Assembly: GCA_905182555.1 (NCBI GenBank)
Contig: CAJJBX010000021.1
Span: forward strand, 45,758-109,757
Source: an uncultured Ilumatobacter sp.
GTDB lineage: Bacteria > Actinomycetota > Acidimicrobiia > Acidimicrobiales > Ilumatobacteraceae
Length of the DNA stretch: 64,000 nt
Direction: 5' to 3'
The notes beneath the pieces are model-generated. The model ran no database searches and had not been told where the DNA came from. It saw nothing but the letters and a program-made list of their open reading frames with translations. Below are positions 17,490 to 27,053 of this stretch, one piece after another; the first letter of the stretch is position 1; each line of letters starts with the position of its first letter. The position numbers and the translations under genes were made by a program.

Positions 17490-18299
17490 ATGGTTGCCAC
17501 GCTCGACCCCGCGCTCGCAGCGAAGATCGATGCACTCGACGCTGGCCTGCGCCAGCTCGGCAACACGGTCATCGCTTTCAGCGGCGGCGCCGATTCGGCG
17601 TTCCTGGCAGCTACTGCTCGGCGCGTACTCGGCGCTGAACGTGCCCACTGCGTCACGGCCGTGTCGCCGTCGTTGGCGGGCGACGAAGAACGAGACTGTC
17701 GGGCACTTGCCCAAGAGTGGGACCTGCGCTGGACGCCGGTCATTACCCACGAGATGGAACGAGCGGCCTACCGGCTGAACGACACCGACCGATGCTTCCA
17801 CTGTAAAGCAGAGTTGATGGACGTTGTGGGGCCCATTGCGAAGGCAGATGGCGCAACCATCGTGCTCGGTGTAAACATCGACGACCTCGGCGATCATCGC
17901 CCAGGTCAACAGGCAGCTGAGCAGGCGGGGGCAGTCTTCCCGCTCGTCGACGCCGGTTTCACCAAGTCCGACGTACGCGCAGCTTCGGCATATCTCGGGT
18001 TACGCACGCACGACAAGCCTGCAGCGGCGTGCCTCGCCTCTCGGATTCCGTACGGCACCGAGGTGTCGGTCGGGATTCTCTCGCGAGTCGACCGCGCCGA
18101 GGCAGCGCTCCATCGGCTCGGATTCGCCCAAGTTCGCGTGCGCCACTATGACGACACGGCGCGCATCGAGGTCGAAGCCTCAGAGCTTGTCGGAGCCGTC
18201 GAGCGGCGTGTCGAAATCGTTGACGCCGTCAAGGGTGCTGGCTACAAGTACGTCACGCTCGACCTCGAAGGTTTCCGCAGCGGCAACCTCAACGGGTGA
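17490..18299 (+). CDS. larE: LarE, ATP-dependent sacrificial sulfur transferase
   Basis: LarE adenylates and then sulfurates the pyridinium dicarboxylate precursor of the nickel-pincer cofactor, giving up its own cysteine sulfur. The PP-loop SGGADS is at 31-36, RCFHCKAEL gives a CxxC pair near 102-105, and the sacrificial cysteine corresponds to Cys181 in KPAAACLASRIPYG. The length of 269 residues is typical. The start ATG at 17490 lies 28 bases after typA. No larB, larC or larA is in the window, so the cofactor pathway context is missing here. Confidence 0.9.
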   Translation: MVATLDPALAAKIDALDAGLRQLGNTVIAFSGGADSAFLAATARRVLGAERAHCVTAVSPSLAGDEERDCRALAQEWDLRWTPVITHEMERAAYRLNDTDRCFHCKAELMDVVGPIAKADGATIVLGVNIDDLGDHRPGQQAAEQAGAVFPLVDAGFTKSDVRAASAYLGLRTHDKPAAACLASRIPYGTEVSVGILSRVDRAEAALHRLGFAQVRVRHYDDTARIEVEASELVGAVERRVEIVDAVKGAGYKYVTLDLEGFRSGNLNG

Positions 18300-18383
18300 C
18301 GCGCTCAGCAGCCGCCCCAATTCTGCCCCGTCTACTCTGGCTCGATTGTTCGAGCTCGAGGCCGTTCACGTATTGTCAGAGTT

Positions 18384-19430
18384 ATGAAGCTCTCGATGCA
18401 AATCAGCTACTCCGGTGACTTCCATGCCGACGTCGTAAAGGTTCAGGAACTCGAAAAAGCTGGCCTCGACGTCGTCTGGGTACCCGAGGCGTACAGCTTC
18501 GACTCGGTGTCGCAGATGGGTTACCTCGCGGCCAAAACCGACACGATCGAAATCGGTGCTGGGATCCTGAACGTGTTTTCGCGTACGGCAACGTGCATGG
18601 GTCAGACCGCCGCTGGCCTCGATTTCGTGTCGAGCGGCCGGTTCATCCTCGGCCTTGGGGCCTCTGGACCGCAGGTCATCGAAGGCTTCCACGGCGTTCC
18701 GTATGAGAAGCCGATGCCGCGCATCCGCGACTACATCAACGTCTGCCGGATGGTCACCAAGCGTGAGAAGGTCGTGTACGAGGGTCCGACCGTCCAGGTC
18801 CCGCTGCCCGATGGGCAGGGAACGGGCCTCGGCAAGCCGCTGAAGCTCATCAACCACCCGGTGCGCGAGCACGTTCCGATCTTCTGGGCCAGCTTGATGG
18901 GCCTGTCGGTCACGGCAACTGCCGAGCACGCCGACGGCTGGCTCCCGATCTTTTTCGACCCAGAGAAGTTCCACAACGTCTGGGGCGAAGAACTCAAGAA
19001 GGGCACTGCCAAGCGTGACCCATCACTCGGTCCCGTTCAGATTTCCGCTGGCGGAATGGTCGCGATCGGCGAAGACCTCGTGGGCGATAAGGCCAATGCC
19101 GTCCTCGACATGGCCCGTCCAAGCGTGGCGTTGTACGTGGGTGGCATGGGCGCCCGTGACCAGAACTTCTACAACACAATCATGCAAAAGTACGGCTACG
19201 TCGACGAAGCCATTGCAATCCAGGACAACTACCTCGATGGCAGCAAAGACAAGGCTGCTTCGCTTGTGCCTGCCGAGATGCTCGCGAACACGAACCTCGT
19301 TGGCCCAGCCAGCTACGTGAAGGAACGCATCGCGGCCTACAAAGAGGCTGGGGTCACGCACCTGTCGGTCAACCCGGTCGGCGCCGATTCGACTGCCATG
19401 ATCGAGCAGCTCAGAGAACTTATCGACTGA
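18384..19430 (+). CDS. F420-dependent LLM class oxidoreductase (Rv3520c-like)
   Basis: A 348-residue luciferase-like TIM barrel. Family marks are MQISYSGDFHADVVKVQELEKAGLD at the start, IEIGAGILNVFSRTATCMGQTAAGLDFVSSGRFILGLGASG in the core, and a C-terminal VTHLSVNPVG. The size and pattern match the putative F420-dependent oxidoreductases of the mycobacterial Rv3520c type. The substrate is unknown; the gene is monocistronic as far as spacing shows. Confidence 0.85.
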   Translation: MKLSMQISYSGDFHADVVKVQELEKAGLDVVWVPEAYSFDSVSQMGYLAAKTDTIEIGAGILNVFSRTATCMGQTAAGLDFVSSGRFILGLGASGPQVIEGFHGVPYEKPMPRIRDYINVCRMVTKREKVVYEGPTVQVPLPDGQGTGLGKPLKLINHPVREHVPIFWASLMGLSVTATAEHADGWLPIFFDPEKFHNVWGEELKKGTAKRDPSLGPVQISAGGMVAIGEDLVGDKANAVLDMARPSVALYVGGMGARDQNFYNTIMQKYGYVDEAIAIQDNYLDGSKDKAASLVPAEMLANTNLVGPASYVKERIAAYKEAGVTHLSVNPVGADSTAMIEQLRELID

Positions 19431-19466
19431 CGGGAACCAACCCGGCCGCTGCGACGTCCAAAGACG

Positions 19467-20901
19467 ATGCTCCAGCGCACACAACTCCAACGTCTCGTGG
19501 CCACGTTCGCCGGGCTGACGTTGATGATGGCTGCGTGCGGATGTAATCGCAGACGAAGTCGGTATCGGCGAGGGTGAGGATGATGAGGTAGTGACCGTCC
19601 TTATTTCCGCCGAGGGCGCGGGATGCGGTGGCTCGGGTTTACGGTGAACCGGAGTGGTCCGGCGGCGCGGGCGATCCGAAGCTTGCTGCCGAATCTGGCG
19701 TACTTGAAGATGCTTCCAGTACGCGTGCCGAGCCGGCGCCCTTTGAGGACCGGCCGATCGACCCGATCGACCCGGTCGACCGCCCCGTCGACACGACGCC
19801 CCTCCGAGCGGGAAGCGTCGACGACAATGCTGACTACAAGGGCTTTCTCGACTATCTCGACCGGATCAAAGGGCTCGGCGTCGTCACCCGCAACCTTGAT
19901 GCTGCCGGTCGCACGATTGTCAACGTTGTCGACGAAGCGGGCAACCCGGTGCCGGGCGCAGTTGTTGAGGCATCGTCGAGCACCCTCACGCCTGACGGTG
20001 TTCCTATCAAACTTCGGACCACCGCCGACGGCACTGTCCGGTTCCACCCAGGCTTCTACGGCGGGTCGACGGACGGCACTGTCGACTTCGGTCTTGGGAC
20101 GGGCATGTCCGACATGGAACTTGTGTCGGCGGCAGCGGGCCAGAACATTACGATCGTTGCTCCGTCTACAACGATTGCCGCGCCTGTGCCGCTTGACGTG
20201 TTATTTCTGCTCGACGCGACCGGCTCGATGGGCGACGAGATCGATCGGCTGAAGCAAACCATCGACACCGTTGCAGATCGCGTCGCTTCACTCGACCCGG
20301 CGCCTGACGTGCGCTTTGCAATGACGCTCTACCGTGATGAGGGCGATGCCTTCGTCACCGCCAATTATGATTTCACATCCGACGTCGAGCAGTTTCGTGC
20401 AGCATTGGCTGATGTCGTGGCCGAAGGTGGCGGCGACTACCCCGAAGCACTCGACGAAGGGCTCGCCGATGCACTCGCCAAGCCGGCGTGGCGGGATCCG
20501 GCCGAGGCAATCCAGCTGATATTTATCGTTGCAGATGCCCCGCCCCAGGTCGGCCGGCAGGTCGCGACGCCCTACACCGACTCGGTCGTCACTGCGATAG
20601 AGCGCGGGATAAAGATCTTCCCGGTCGCATCGTCAGAAAGCGATGACCAAGCCGAAGCCGTGTTCCGTCAGTTGGCGCAAGCAACGGGTGCCCCGTTCGT
20701 TTTCTTGAGCAACGGAGCAGGCGGAGCGGCGACCGGGACGCAACCGATATTGCCTCCACCGACTACGAAGAGCTCGCGCTTGACGAGTTGGTCGTGCGTT
20801 TGATTGCCGAAGAACTGTCGGCCTTGTCGGGCAGCGAAGCCGGAACGGTGACGGCGCCGACGACTGTCGTGTCAGCGAGCACGAACCCTGAGGGCCAGTA
20901 A
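19467..20901 (+). CDS. Lipoprotein with von Willebrand factor A domain, frameshifted and with an 88-bp insert
   Basis: The true start appears to be ATG 19467, giving a lipoprotein signal peptide LVATFAGLTLMMAACG with lipobox Cys at residue 24. An 88-base segment (19541-19628) with flanking TGCGG and one extra T near 19640 then break the frame; removing them restores AACGGSGYGEPEWSGG. A carboxypeptidase-regulatory-like (CNA-B type) fold follows (GRTIVNVVDEAGNPVPGAVVEAS), then a VWA domain with the MIDAS-like DATGSMGDE, and a C-terminus that changes frame near 20738 (lost G) and ends with VSASTNPEGQ. It should be anchored outside the membrane. The VWA core (20190-20740) is uninterrupted. Confidence 0.75.
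19541..19628. other. 88-bp foreign-looking insert in the VWA lipoprotein gene
   Basis: The segment is bounded by the five-base direct repeat TGCGG (19536-19540 and 19624-19628). Excising one repeat plus the insert rebuilds the lipobox. On the minus strand it encodes an uninterrupted, well-formed peptide containing KDGHYLIILTLADTDFVCDY, which I do not recognise. Confidence 0.55.
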
Positions 20902-20941
20902 CACCGACAGTGACATGGAGATCCCACCGAAGGACCAAACG

Positions 20942-21076
20942 ATGACGAGCGATGCCAGCAACGCCGATGTCGACTTCGGGCTGGTCGGATACGAGATGAC
21001 CCTGTTGGCGCAACGCCTGAGCGATGTGCTTTCACCAGATCTGTTCGAGCAGTTGAAGAGCGCCCCGGCGCAATGA
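20942..21076 (+). CDS. Small unidentified protein (44 aa)
   Basis: ATG at 20942 with AAGGA eight bases upstream opens a 44-codon frame (MTSDASNADVDFGLVGYEMT ... ending FEQLKSAPAQ). Its TGA overlaps the ATG of the DUF742 gene (ATGA), a clear sign of a translated operon gene. No family is recognised; it looks helical and acidic. Confidence 0.65.
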   Translation: MTSDASNADVDFGLVGYEMTLLAQRLSDVLSPDLFEQLKSAPAQ

Positions 21077-21429
21077 ACTACGAGGACGAGATCGAAGAGG
21101 GTGCCGAAGTTGTCCGGGCATTTATGGTCACCGAAGGGCGCACCGTCGCGATGTCGGAGGAATTCGGGCTCGAGACGATGGTCAGCCCGACCGCTCACGG
21201 TCTCGCCAAACTCCACACTGTGCAGTTCGAGCGGCGGCAGATCCTTGAGGACTTCGATGAGCCGATCGCGATTGCTGCAATCGCCGCAGTCATGAAGCTC
21301 CCGCTGCGCTCCATGCAAATCGTCGCCAGCGAAATGATCAGCGACGGCCTGCTGCAACGTCACGAAACTATCCATCAGATCGAAACCTCGGTGCTCATGC
21401 GCATTCGAAATGCGATTGCGACGCTGTGA
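21073..21429 (+). CDS. DUF742 winged-helix protein
   Basis: A 118-residue protein matching the actinobacterial DUF742 pattern: VVRAFMVTEGRTVAMSEEFGLETMV at the front and a winged-helix part with FERRQILEDFDEPIAIAAIAAVMKLPLRSMQIVASEMISDGLL. DUF742 proteins normally sit in conservons with a sensor kinase, a Roadblock/LC7 protein and a small GTPase. Those partners are not visible here; instead it follows a VWA lipoprotein and a 44-residue protein. It may be cytosolic and regulatory. Confidence 0.65.
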   Translation: MNYEDEIEEGAEVVRAFMVTEGRTVAMSEEFGLETMVSPTAHGLAKLHTVQFERRQILEDFDEPIAIAAIAAVMKLPLRSMQIVASEMISDGLLQRHETIHQIETSVLMRIRNAIATL

Positions 21430-21449
21430 TCGCTTCTGAGAGGCCGCCG

Positions 21450-21670
21450 ATGACTGCCGTTGAACGCTTTCTGCATCGCACACCTGCATCGAAGGCGGTG
21501 TCAGTCAAGACGACACCTCCGGCACGCTGTTGAAATTGTTGACCACGGTGGCGATGGACTTCGGTCGCATCTCGGTCGACGCGTCGCGGATCGATGACTG
21601 CTATGCACCGACGTCGCCGTTCGGGCCTGGCTGCTTCGCGGCAACGTTTCTCAGTATTCTTTCGGCATGA
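21450..21670 (+). CDS. Unidentified small protein, probably frameshifted
   Basis: ATG 21450 starts MTAVERFLHRTPASK and stops early, but a shifted frame carries coding-like sequence (IEGGVSQDDTSGTLLKLL, VAMDFGRISVDASRIDDC, CFAATFLSILSA) to a TGA at 21668-21670 that overlaps the next ATG. Together they would give about 73 residues. No family is recognised. Confidence 0.35.
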
Positions 21671-22014
21671 GCGAAGATCTCGACAGCGCGACAAGCGCGA
21701 CCTCCGACCGACTCGACGCTCAGGAACTCGCCGGTTCGAATGACGAGCTGCAAGCGCGAATTATCCGCGACCGGGAGGAATATCGTGCGTCACGGAAACT
21801 CTCTTCGATCGAAGCCGGTCGTCGCAAGGGTGGATTGCTCGGTGCAGCGTTGGCCGGTGCCATGGTCACCCTCAGCGAGCTGTACGAAGGCAAAGAGATC
21901 AAAGACGACATCGAAGAGGTGTCGGAGAGCGCGGGAAAAGTGGGCGACATTGACAAAGACGGCATCGGCCTGACAGTCGCTGGCGTCAACGTCCACACCG
22001 AGCTGCCGAGCTGA
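21667..22014 (+). CDS. Unidentified 115-residue protein
   Basis: The N-terminal 50 residues are polar and helical (ELQARIIRDREEYRASRKL), followed by a glycine/alanine-rich hydrophobic stretch GGLLGAALAGAMVTLSELYEG and an acidic C-terminus (DDIEEVSESAGKVGDIDKDG). It starts by overlapping the stop of the preceding ORF (ATGA). It might be membrane-associated. I do not recognise the family. Confidence 0.6.
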   Translation: MSEDLDSATSATSDRLDAQELAGSNDELQARIIRDREEYRASRKLSSIEAGRRKGGLLGAALAGAMVTLSELYEGKEIKDDIEEVSESAGKVGDIDKDGIGLTVAGVNVHTELPS

Positions 22015-22047
22015 ACCAGAGGTGTAACTGTTTGCACATCGGCGAGC

Positions 22048-23307
22048 GTGATCACGCACTTGTCGGCGAGCGCTTCTAACCTGATCGACGTGAACGAGAC
22101 CGTGTCGACCGACGTGTTGGTGGTAGGTGGCGGCCCCGCCGGATCGGCAGCGGCAATCGCCCTCGCTCGGTCTGGGCGTGACGTTGTGTTGATCGATCGA
22201 GCGGCCTTTCCGCGCGACAAGTGCTGTGGAGATGGCCTGACCACCCTGGCGTTGCGTGAGCTCGAACTGCTTGCCTTCGACCCGGGTACCGTCGACGACT
22301 GGTTTGAGGTCGACGGCGCATCGCTGCGCTCGCCCTCAGGCCGTTCGGTCGATGTTCCGCTCGACGGACCGGGCACGTATGCCGCAGTTGCGCCGCGACT
22401 CCAACTCGACAACGCACTCGTCGAGTTGGCGCGAGCTGCCGGAGTCGATGTGCGCGACGGGCACGGTTTCGAGTCGATGATCGAGCACGACGACCGTATC
22501 GAGGTCGTTGCTGACCACCTCCACATCACCACTCGCTACGTGGTTGCTGCCGATGGCATGTGGAGCCCAGTGCGCAAGGCGCTCGGGATCAACGAGCAGG
22601 GATACCTGGGGGAGTGGCACGGCTTTCGGCAGTATGGGCGCGGTGCGACCGGCACAGCAGCCAAGCAGCTGCACGTCTGGTTCGAAGCCGACCTTCTGCC
22701 GGGGTACGCCTGGTCGTTCCCGCTACCAAACGGGCGGTTCAACATCGGTTTCGGGGTCCTGCGCGGTGGGGAAGTCAAGACCAAAGAAATGAAGCAGCTG
22801 TGGCTCGACCTGCTCGAACGTCCGCACATTGTCGAGGCATTGGGCGCTGACTTCGAGCTCGAGGATCGACACACCGCATGGCCGATCCCGGCGCGTGTCG
22901 ACGAAGCAGTTCTCGCTCGAGGGCGGGTACTCCTCACCGGTGATGCTGCGATGGCCACCGATGTGATGACGGGCGAAGGCATTGGTCAGGCATTGCTAAC
23001 AGGCCGACTTGCTGCTGAGGCGATTGATGCTGCGGGCGCACTCCACCCGAGCGTTGCTGCCGGAATTTACGAGCGGGAAGTTGAGTATCACCTGTTCGCC
23101 GATCACAAAATGTCGCGGGCGCTCGGCAAGGTACTTGCCAAGCCGTGGGGTGCTCGCGGCGCAATCAGAGTTGTCGATGCAAGCGGTATGTGGGGCAAAC
23201 GCAACTTCGCTCGCTGGATGTTCGAAGACGAGCCGCGCGCCGTCGCACTCACCCCGATTCGATGGCACCGCAGGTTGTTCAAACGACCCGGCGTCAACCT
23301 CAGATAG
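22048..23307 (+). CDS. Geranylgeranyl-reductase-family FAD-dependent oxidoreductase
   Basis: The FAD-binding motif VVGGGPAGSAAAIALARSG, the DRAAFPRDKCCGDGLT segment and VLLTGDAAMATDVMTGEGIGQAL define the geranylgeranyl reductase branch of the group A flavoproteins. Such enzymes saturate isoprenoid double bonds, for example in menaquinone side chains (MenJ) or archaeal-type lipids. At 419 residues it is of normal length. The listed start at 22048 leaves about 14 residues before the Rossmann strand; GTG at 22090 is a good alternative. Substrate is unresolved. Confidence 0.85.
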   Translation: MITHLSASASNLIDVNETVSTDVLVVGGGPAGSAAAIALARSGRDVVLIDRAAFPRDKCCGDGLTTLALRELELLAFDPGTVDDWFEVDGASLRSPSGRSVDVPLDGPGTYAAVAPRLQLDNALVELARAAGVDVRDGHGFESMIEHDDRIEVVADHLHITTRYVVAADGMWSPVRKALGINEQGYLGEWHGFRQYGRGATGTAAKQLHVWFEADLLPGYAWSFPLPNGRFNIGFGVLRGGEVKTKEMKQLWLDLLERPHIVEALGADFELEDRHTAWPIPARVDEAVLARGRVLLTGDAAMATDVMTGEGIGQALLTGRLAAEAIDAAGALHPSVAAGIYEREVEYHLFADHKMSRALGKVLAKPWGARGAIRVVDASGMWGKRNFARWMFEDEPRAVALTPIRWHRRLFKRPGVNLR

Positions 23308-23349
23308 TTACGTATGGGGTCACGTATGGGGTCAGGCCCCTTTCGCAAC
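23307..23349 (+). repeat. REP-like palindromic element, copy A
   Basis: Begins GTTACGTATGGGGTCA, has that segment's last twelve bases duplicated (CGTATGGGGTCA), and ends GGCCCCTTTCGCAAC. GGGG and CCCC arms around TCAGG form the hairpin tip. It lies between the flavoprotein and the SDR, in inverted orientation relative to copy B at 25232. Confidence 0.85.
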
Positions 23350-23409
23350 TCTGTGCGGGCTGTCGCCTTCGACACGACCAATCAGCTGGCAGATTCATAC
23401 AGTCGTCGG

Positions 23410-24317
23410 CATGGCACGACTCTGTGAAGGCAAGATCGCAATCGTCACTGGCGCAGGCCGGGGGATCGGTCGCGAGCATGCGATGAGCTTGGCTCGTCAC
23501 GGAGCGAAGGTTGTCGTGAACGATCTTGGTGGCGAGCGCGACGGTACGGGAACCGATGTATCGCCCGCCCAGCAAGTTGTCGACGAGATCGTTGCCGGGG
23601 GTGGTGAGGCAATTGCGAACGGCGACAACGTGGCCGATTGGGACGGTGCTCAAGCGGATGGTCGACATGGCGATCGAGACCTTCGGCGGCCTCGATGCTG
23701 TGGTCAACAACGCCGGAATCCTGCGCGACCGGATGCTTGCCAACATGACGGAGCAAGAATGGGACGCCGTCATCAACGTCCACCTGAAGGGCACGTTTGC
23801 TCCGGCTCGTCACGCCGCTGCCTACTGGCGCGAGCAGTCCAAGGCGGGCCACGCGGTTGCTGGTCGTATCGTCAACACGTCGTCGGTTTCGGGCATTTAC
23901 GGCAACGTCGGTCAGTCGAACTATGGCGCCGCAAAGGCAGGCATCGCGGCGTTTACACAGATCACGTCGATGGAGCTCGGTCGCTACGGAGTGACGGTGA
24001 ACGCGGTCGCTCCGGTCGCGCTCACCCGCATGACCGAAGACCTCGGCCCGGCGCCGGAGACCGACGAGGAGCGCGAGGCCCGATCGCCGAAATGGATCGC
24101 CCCGATCGTCACCTGGTTGGTTTCTGACGAGGCAGCTGACGTCACCGGTCGTGTCTTCGAGGCGTCCGGGCAGTTCCTCGCCGTTGCCGAAGGTTGGGTG
24201 CGCGGCCCGGCCGTCGGGCCCACCGACGACCCCGAGTCGCTCGGGCCGATTGTCGAGTCGCTGCTCGCCAACGCCCGCGGGAGAACCGGCATGGACGGCA
24301 AGACCGTCACAGGCTGA
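23410..24317 (+). CDS. Short-chain dehydrogenase, (3R)-hydroxyacyl-CoA dehydrogenase type, frameshifted
   Basis: MARLCEGKIAIVTGAGRGIG begins a classical SDR. Near 23650 the frame changes and continues with RMVDMAIETFGGLDAVVNNAG, VNTSSVSGIYGNVG, the catalytic YGAAK, NAVAPVALTRMTEDL and a long C-terminal tail. The protein would be about 300 residues. The pattern is that of the dehydrogenase half of MFE-2, and the next gene is a hydratase-2 protein, so the pair should catalyse hydration and oxidation of trans-2-enoyl-CoA through the (3R)-hydroxy intermediate. A one- or two-base error explains the break. Confidence 0.85.
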
Positions 24318-24374
24318 GCGCCGGGAAACCCAAGGAAATCCGAAGAAAACGTCAACAAGCCAGGGAGCAACATC

Positions 24375-25229
24375 ATGCCAATCAACCCCGATGCCGTCGG
24401 ATCTGCGAGCGAACCGATCGAAGCGAGTTGGAACTCGAAGGACGCCTTGCTCTATGCGGTCGGCATCGGTGCCGGCCACGACGACTTGGCCTTTACGACC
24501 GAGAACAGCAACGACATCACGCAGCTGGTGTATCCGACCTTCCCCGTTGTGGTCGGGTGGGGCCGAGGTTCGGCAATGGGCAAGATTGGCTCGTTCAATC
24601 CGGCAATGCTGGTCCACGGTCAGCAGGCCGTCACGCTGCACCGCCCGATTCCCATCGAAGGTACGGTCACCTTGACCAGCAAGATCATTGGTATCTATGA
24701 CAAAGGCAGTGCAGCTGTCGTGGTGTCAGAGACGGTTGCTGTGATGGATGGCGAGCCGCTGTACACGAACGTGGGCTCATCGTTTATGCGTGGCGAAGGG
24801 GGCTGGGGCGGCGAACGTGGGCCATCCGGCCCGAAGAACGTGCCGCCGGAGCGACCGTGTGACCAAGAGGTCACCTACGTGACCGATCGCGACCAGGCGT
24901 TCGTCTACCGCTTGTCAGGTGACCGCAACCCGTTACACACCGATCCGGCCTTCGCCGCGATGGGCGGGTTCGACACGCCGATTCTGCATGGCCTCTGCTC
25001 GTATGGCTTCACGGCGCGAGCGCTCCTCAGCGCGCTGTGCGACAATGACCCAGCGCGCTTCCAGCACATCGAGGGTCGCTTTGCCTCACCGGTTATCCCA
25101 GGCGACGCACTGACGGTCCGCATGTGGTCGACTCAGAGCGGCGAAGCGATGTTCACCACGATCGCAACGCCAGCCGGAGGCGGCGATGAGCGCGTCGTGA
25201 TTGACCAGGGATTGGTGCGCCACGGCTAA
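24375..25229 (+). CDS. MaoC-like hydratase 2 (trans-2-enoyl-CoA hydratase, MFE-2 type)
   Basis: A 284-residue double hot-dog protein. The hydratase-2 signature YRLSGDRNPLHTDP is complete, with the catalytic Asp and His, and ILHGLCSYGFTARAL follows as in the peroxisomal enzyme. It forms (3R)-hydroxyacyl-CoA. A ribosome site GGGAG precedes the ATG by nine bases. It is the partner of the SDR just upstream, separated by 57 bases. Confidence 0.92.
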   Translation: MPINPDAVGSASEPIEASWNSKDALLYAVGIGAGHDDLAFTTENSNDITQLVYPTFPVVVGWGRGSAMGKIGSFNPAMLVHGQQAVTLHRPIPIEGTVTLTSKIIGIYDKGSAAVVVSETVAVMDGEPLYTNVGSSFMRGEGGWGGERGPSGPKNVPPERPCDQEVTYVTDRDQAFVYRLSGDRNPLHTDPAFAAMGGFDTPILHGLCSYGFTARALLSALCDNDPARFQHIEGRFASPVIPGDALTVRMWSTQSGEAMFTTIATPAGGGDERVVIDQGLVRHG

Positions 25230-25231
25230 GA

Positions 25232-25262
25232 GTTGCGAAAGGGGCCTGACCCCATACGTAAT
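25232..25262 (-). repeat. REP-like palindromic element, copy B
   Basis: Reads GTTGCGAAAGGGG-CCTGA-CCCCATACGTAA, the reverse complement of copy A apart from A's duplication and the terminal base. It starts three bases after the hydratase-2 stop and touches the proS stop codon, so it may also act as a convergent terminator. Confidence 0.85.
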
Positions 25263-27053
25263 TAGTTGGCGAGGGCGATGAGATGATCAACGATTGTTGA
25301 GGTTGAGATGTCCTCGCGGTCGCCCGTTTTACGATCCTTGACCTCGATGGTTGGATCGTCCTCGTTGTTCAGACCGCGGCCCACAACAACGATTGTCGGG
25401 ATACCGATCAACTCGGCGTCCTTGAACTTGACACCCGGTGAAGTCTTCGGCCGATCGTCGAGGAGGACGCGCAGGCCAGCGGCCTCGAGCAAAGCCGCCA
25501 ATTCTTCGGCGTAGGGCCCGTGCGCGGTACCTTCCTTGCCGGCGCTCACGATGTGGAAGTCGGCGGGGGCAATCTCGCGTGGCCAGCACAATCCGTTGTC
25601 ATCAAGCGATGCCTCAGCGACAGCGGCGAGGCAGCGCGACACGCCGACCCCGTACGAACCCATCGTGGGTGTGACCGGCTTGTCGTTTTCGTCGCGCACA
25701 GTCAGTTCGAGTGCCTCGGCGTACTTGGTGCCGAGTTGGAAGATGTGGCCAATCTCGATGCCACGTGCGATCTCGACGGCTGAGCCGCACGATGGACACA
25801 CGTCACCGTCGAGGATCTCGGCGGCTTCGATCACTCCGTCTCCGGTGAAATCGCGACCTGCGGTGAGGTGGAGAACGTGTTGGTTGTATTGATCGGCGCC
25901 GGTGATCCACTGGGTGCCGTCGACGATGCGTGGGTCGAGAAGGTAGCGGATGCCGGACTCGTTGCCAGCGCCAAGGACGCCCGGCCCGATGTAGCCCTTC
26001 TTCAAGGCCGGGTACTGCTTGAAATCGTCTTCGTCGAAGGGTGCAACTTCGGCCGGAGCAACCTGAGCTTCGAGGCGCTTCATGTCGACCTCGCGGTGGC
26101 CCTCGAGACCCACGGCCAGCGGCTCGGTGGTGCCGTCGGGCTGGGATAAACTTGACGACGACGTTCTTCAACGTGTCCGCAGCGGTCCAGTCGCGCTCAG
26201 GGTGACGCAGCGTTGCATCGCTTCTCTCGCCGACTCCGTTCACGTAGTCAACAAGCTTGGCAATCGTCGGCGTTTTCGGCGTGTCGTGCACCATCGACGC
26301 GGGCAATTCGTCGAAGGGGATTGCCTCGGGCACAGGGGTGTGGACAGCCTCAACGTTTGCTGCGAAGTCGCAGTTCGTGCAGCGGACGAACGTGTCTTCA
26401 CCAACCGGCAGCGGAGCGAGGAACTCTTCCGATGCGGAACCGCCCATGGCGCCCGAGGTTGCGGCGACAATGACGAACGGGAGTTGCATCCGCTCGAACA
26501 GCTTGACGTATGCGTCACGGTGCGCCTGGTAGGCGGCGTCGAGCCCGGCCTGGTCGAGGTCGAAGCTGTACGAATCCTTCATCGAGAATTCGCGGGTACG
26601 CAACAGGCCAGCTCGCGGGCGTGCTTCGTCACGGAACTTCGTCTGAATCTGGTTGATCTTGAGCGGCAGGTCGCGGTACGAGCTGTAGAGGTCTTTCACT
26701 GTGAGCGTGAACATCTCCTCATGCGTCGGCGCCAGCAAGAACTCGGCTCCATGGCGGTCCGTGAGGCGGAACAGATTGTCGCCGTATTCCTCGTACCGGT
26801 TGGTGGCCTCGTAGGGCTCTTTGGGCAGGAGCGCCGGGAAATGGACTTCCTGGAATCCGGCGGCGTTCATCTCTTCGCGGACGATGCGTTCGACGTTGCG
26901 GAACACTTCCCAGCCGAGGGGGAGCCAGCTGAATCCCCCGGGCGCAGCGCGGCGGATGTAGCCCGCACGTACCAGAAGGCGATGGCTGGGAACCTCTGCG
27001 TCCGACGGATCGTCACGCAGTGTTCGCAGGAAGAGATTGGACATCCGAAGCAC
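25262..27053 (-). CDS. proS: Prolyl-tRNA synthetase, one frameshift
   Basis: Class II synthetase of the bacterial ProS type with an editing insertion. The first frame (27053 down to about 26130) holds [20 protein letters not shown], the motif 2 region [27 protein letters not shown] and the start of the INS editing domain. The second frame (to 25262) continues with [19 protein letters not shown], the motif 3 [13 protein letters not shown] and the anticodon-binding domain. One extra C in TTTATCCCAGCCC near 26140 accounts for the break: removing it gives [12 protein letters not shown]. The gene is essential, so an intact gene with a sequencing error is the sensible reading. Confidence 0.92.
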
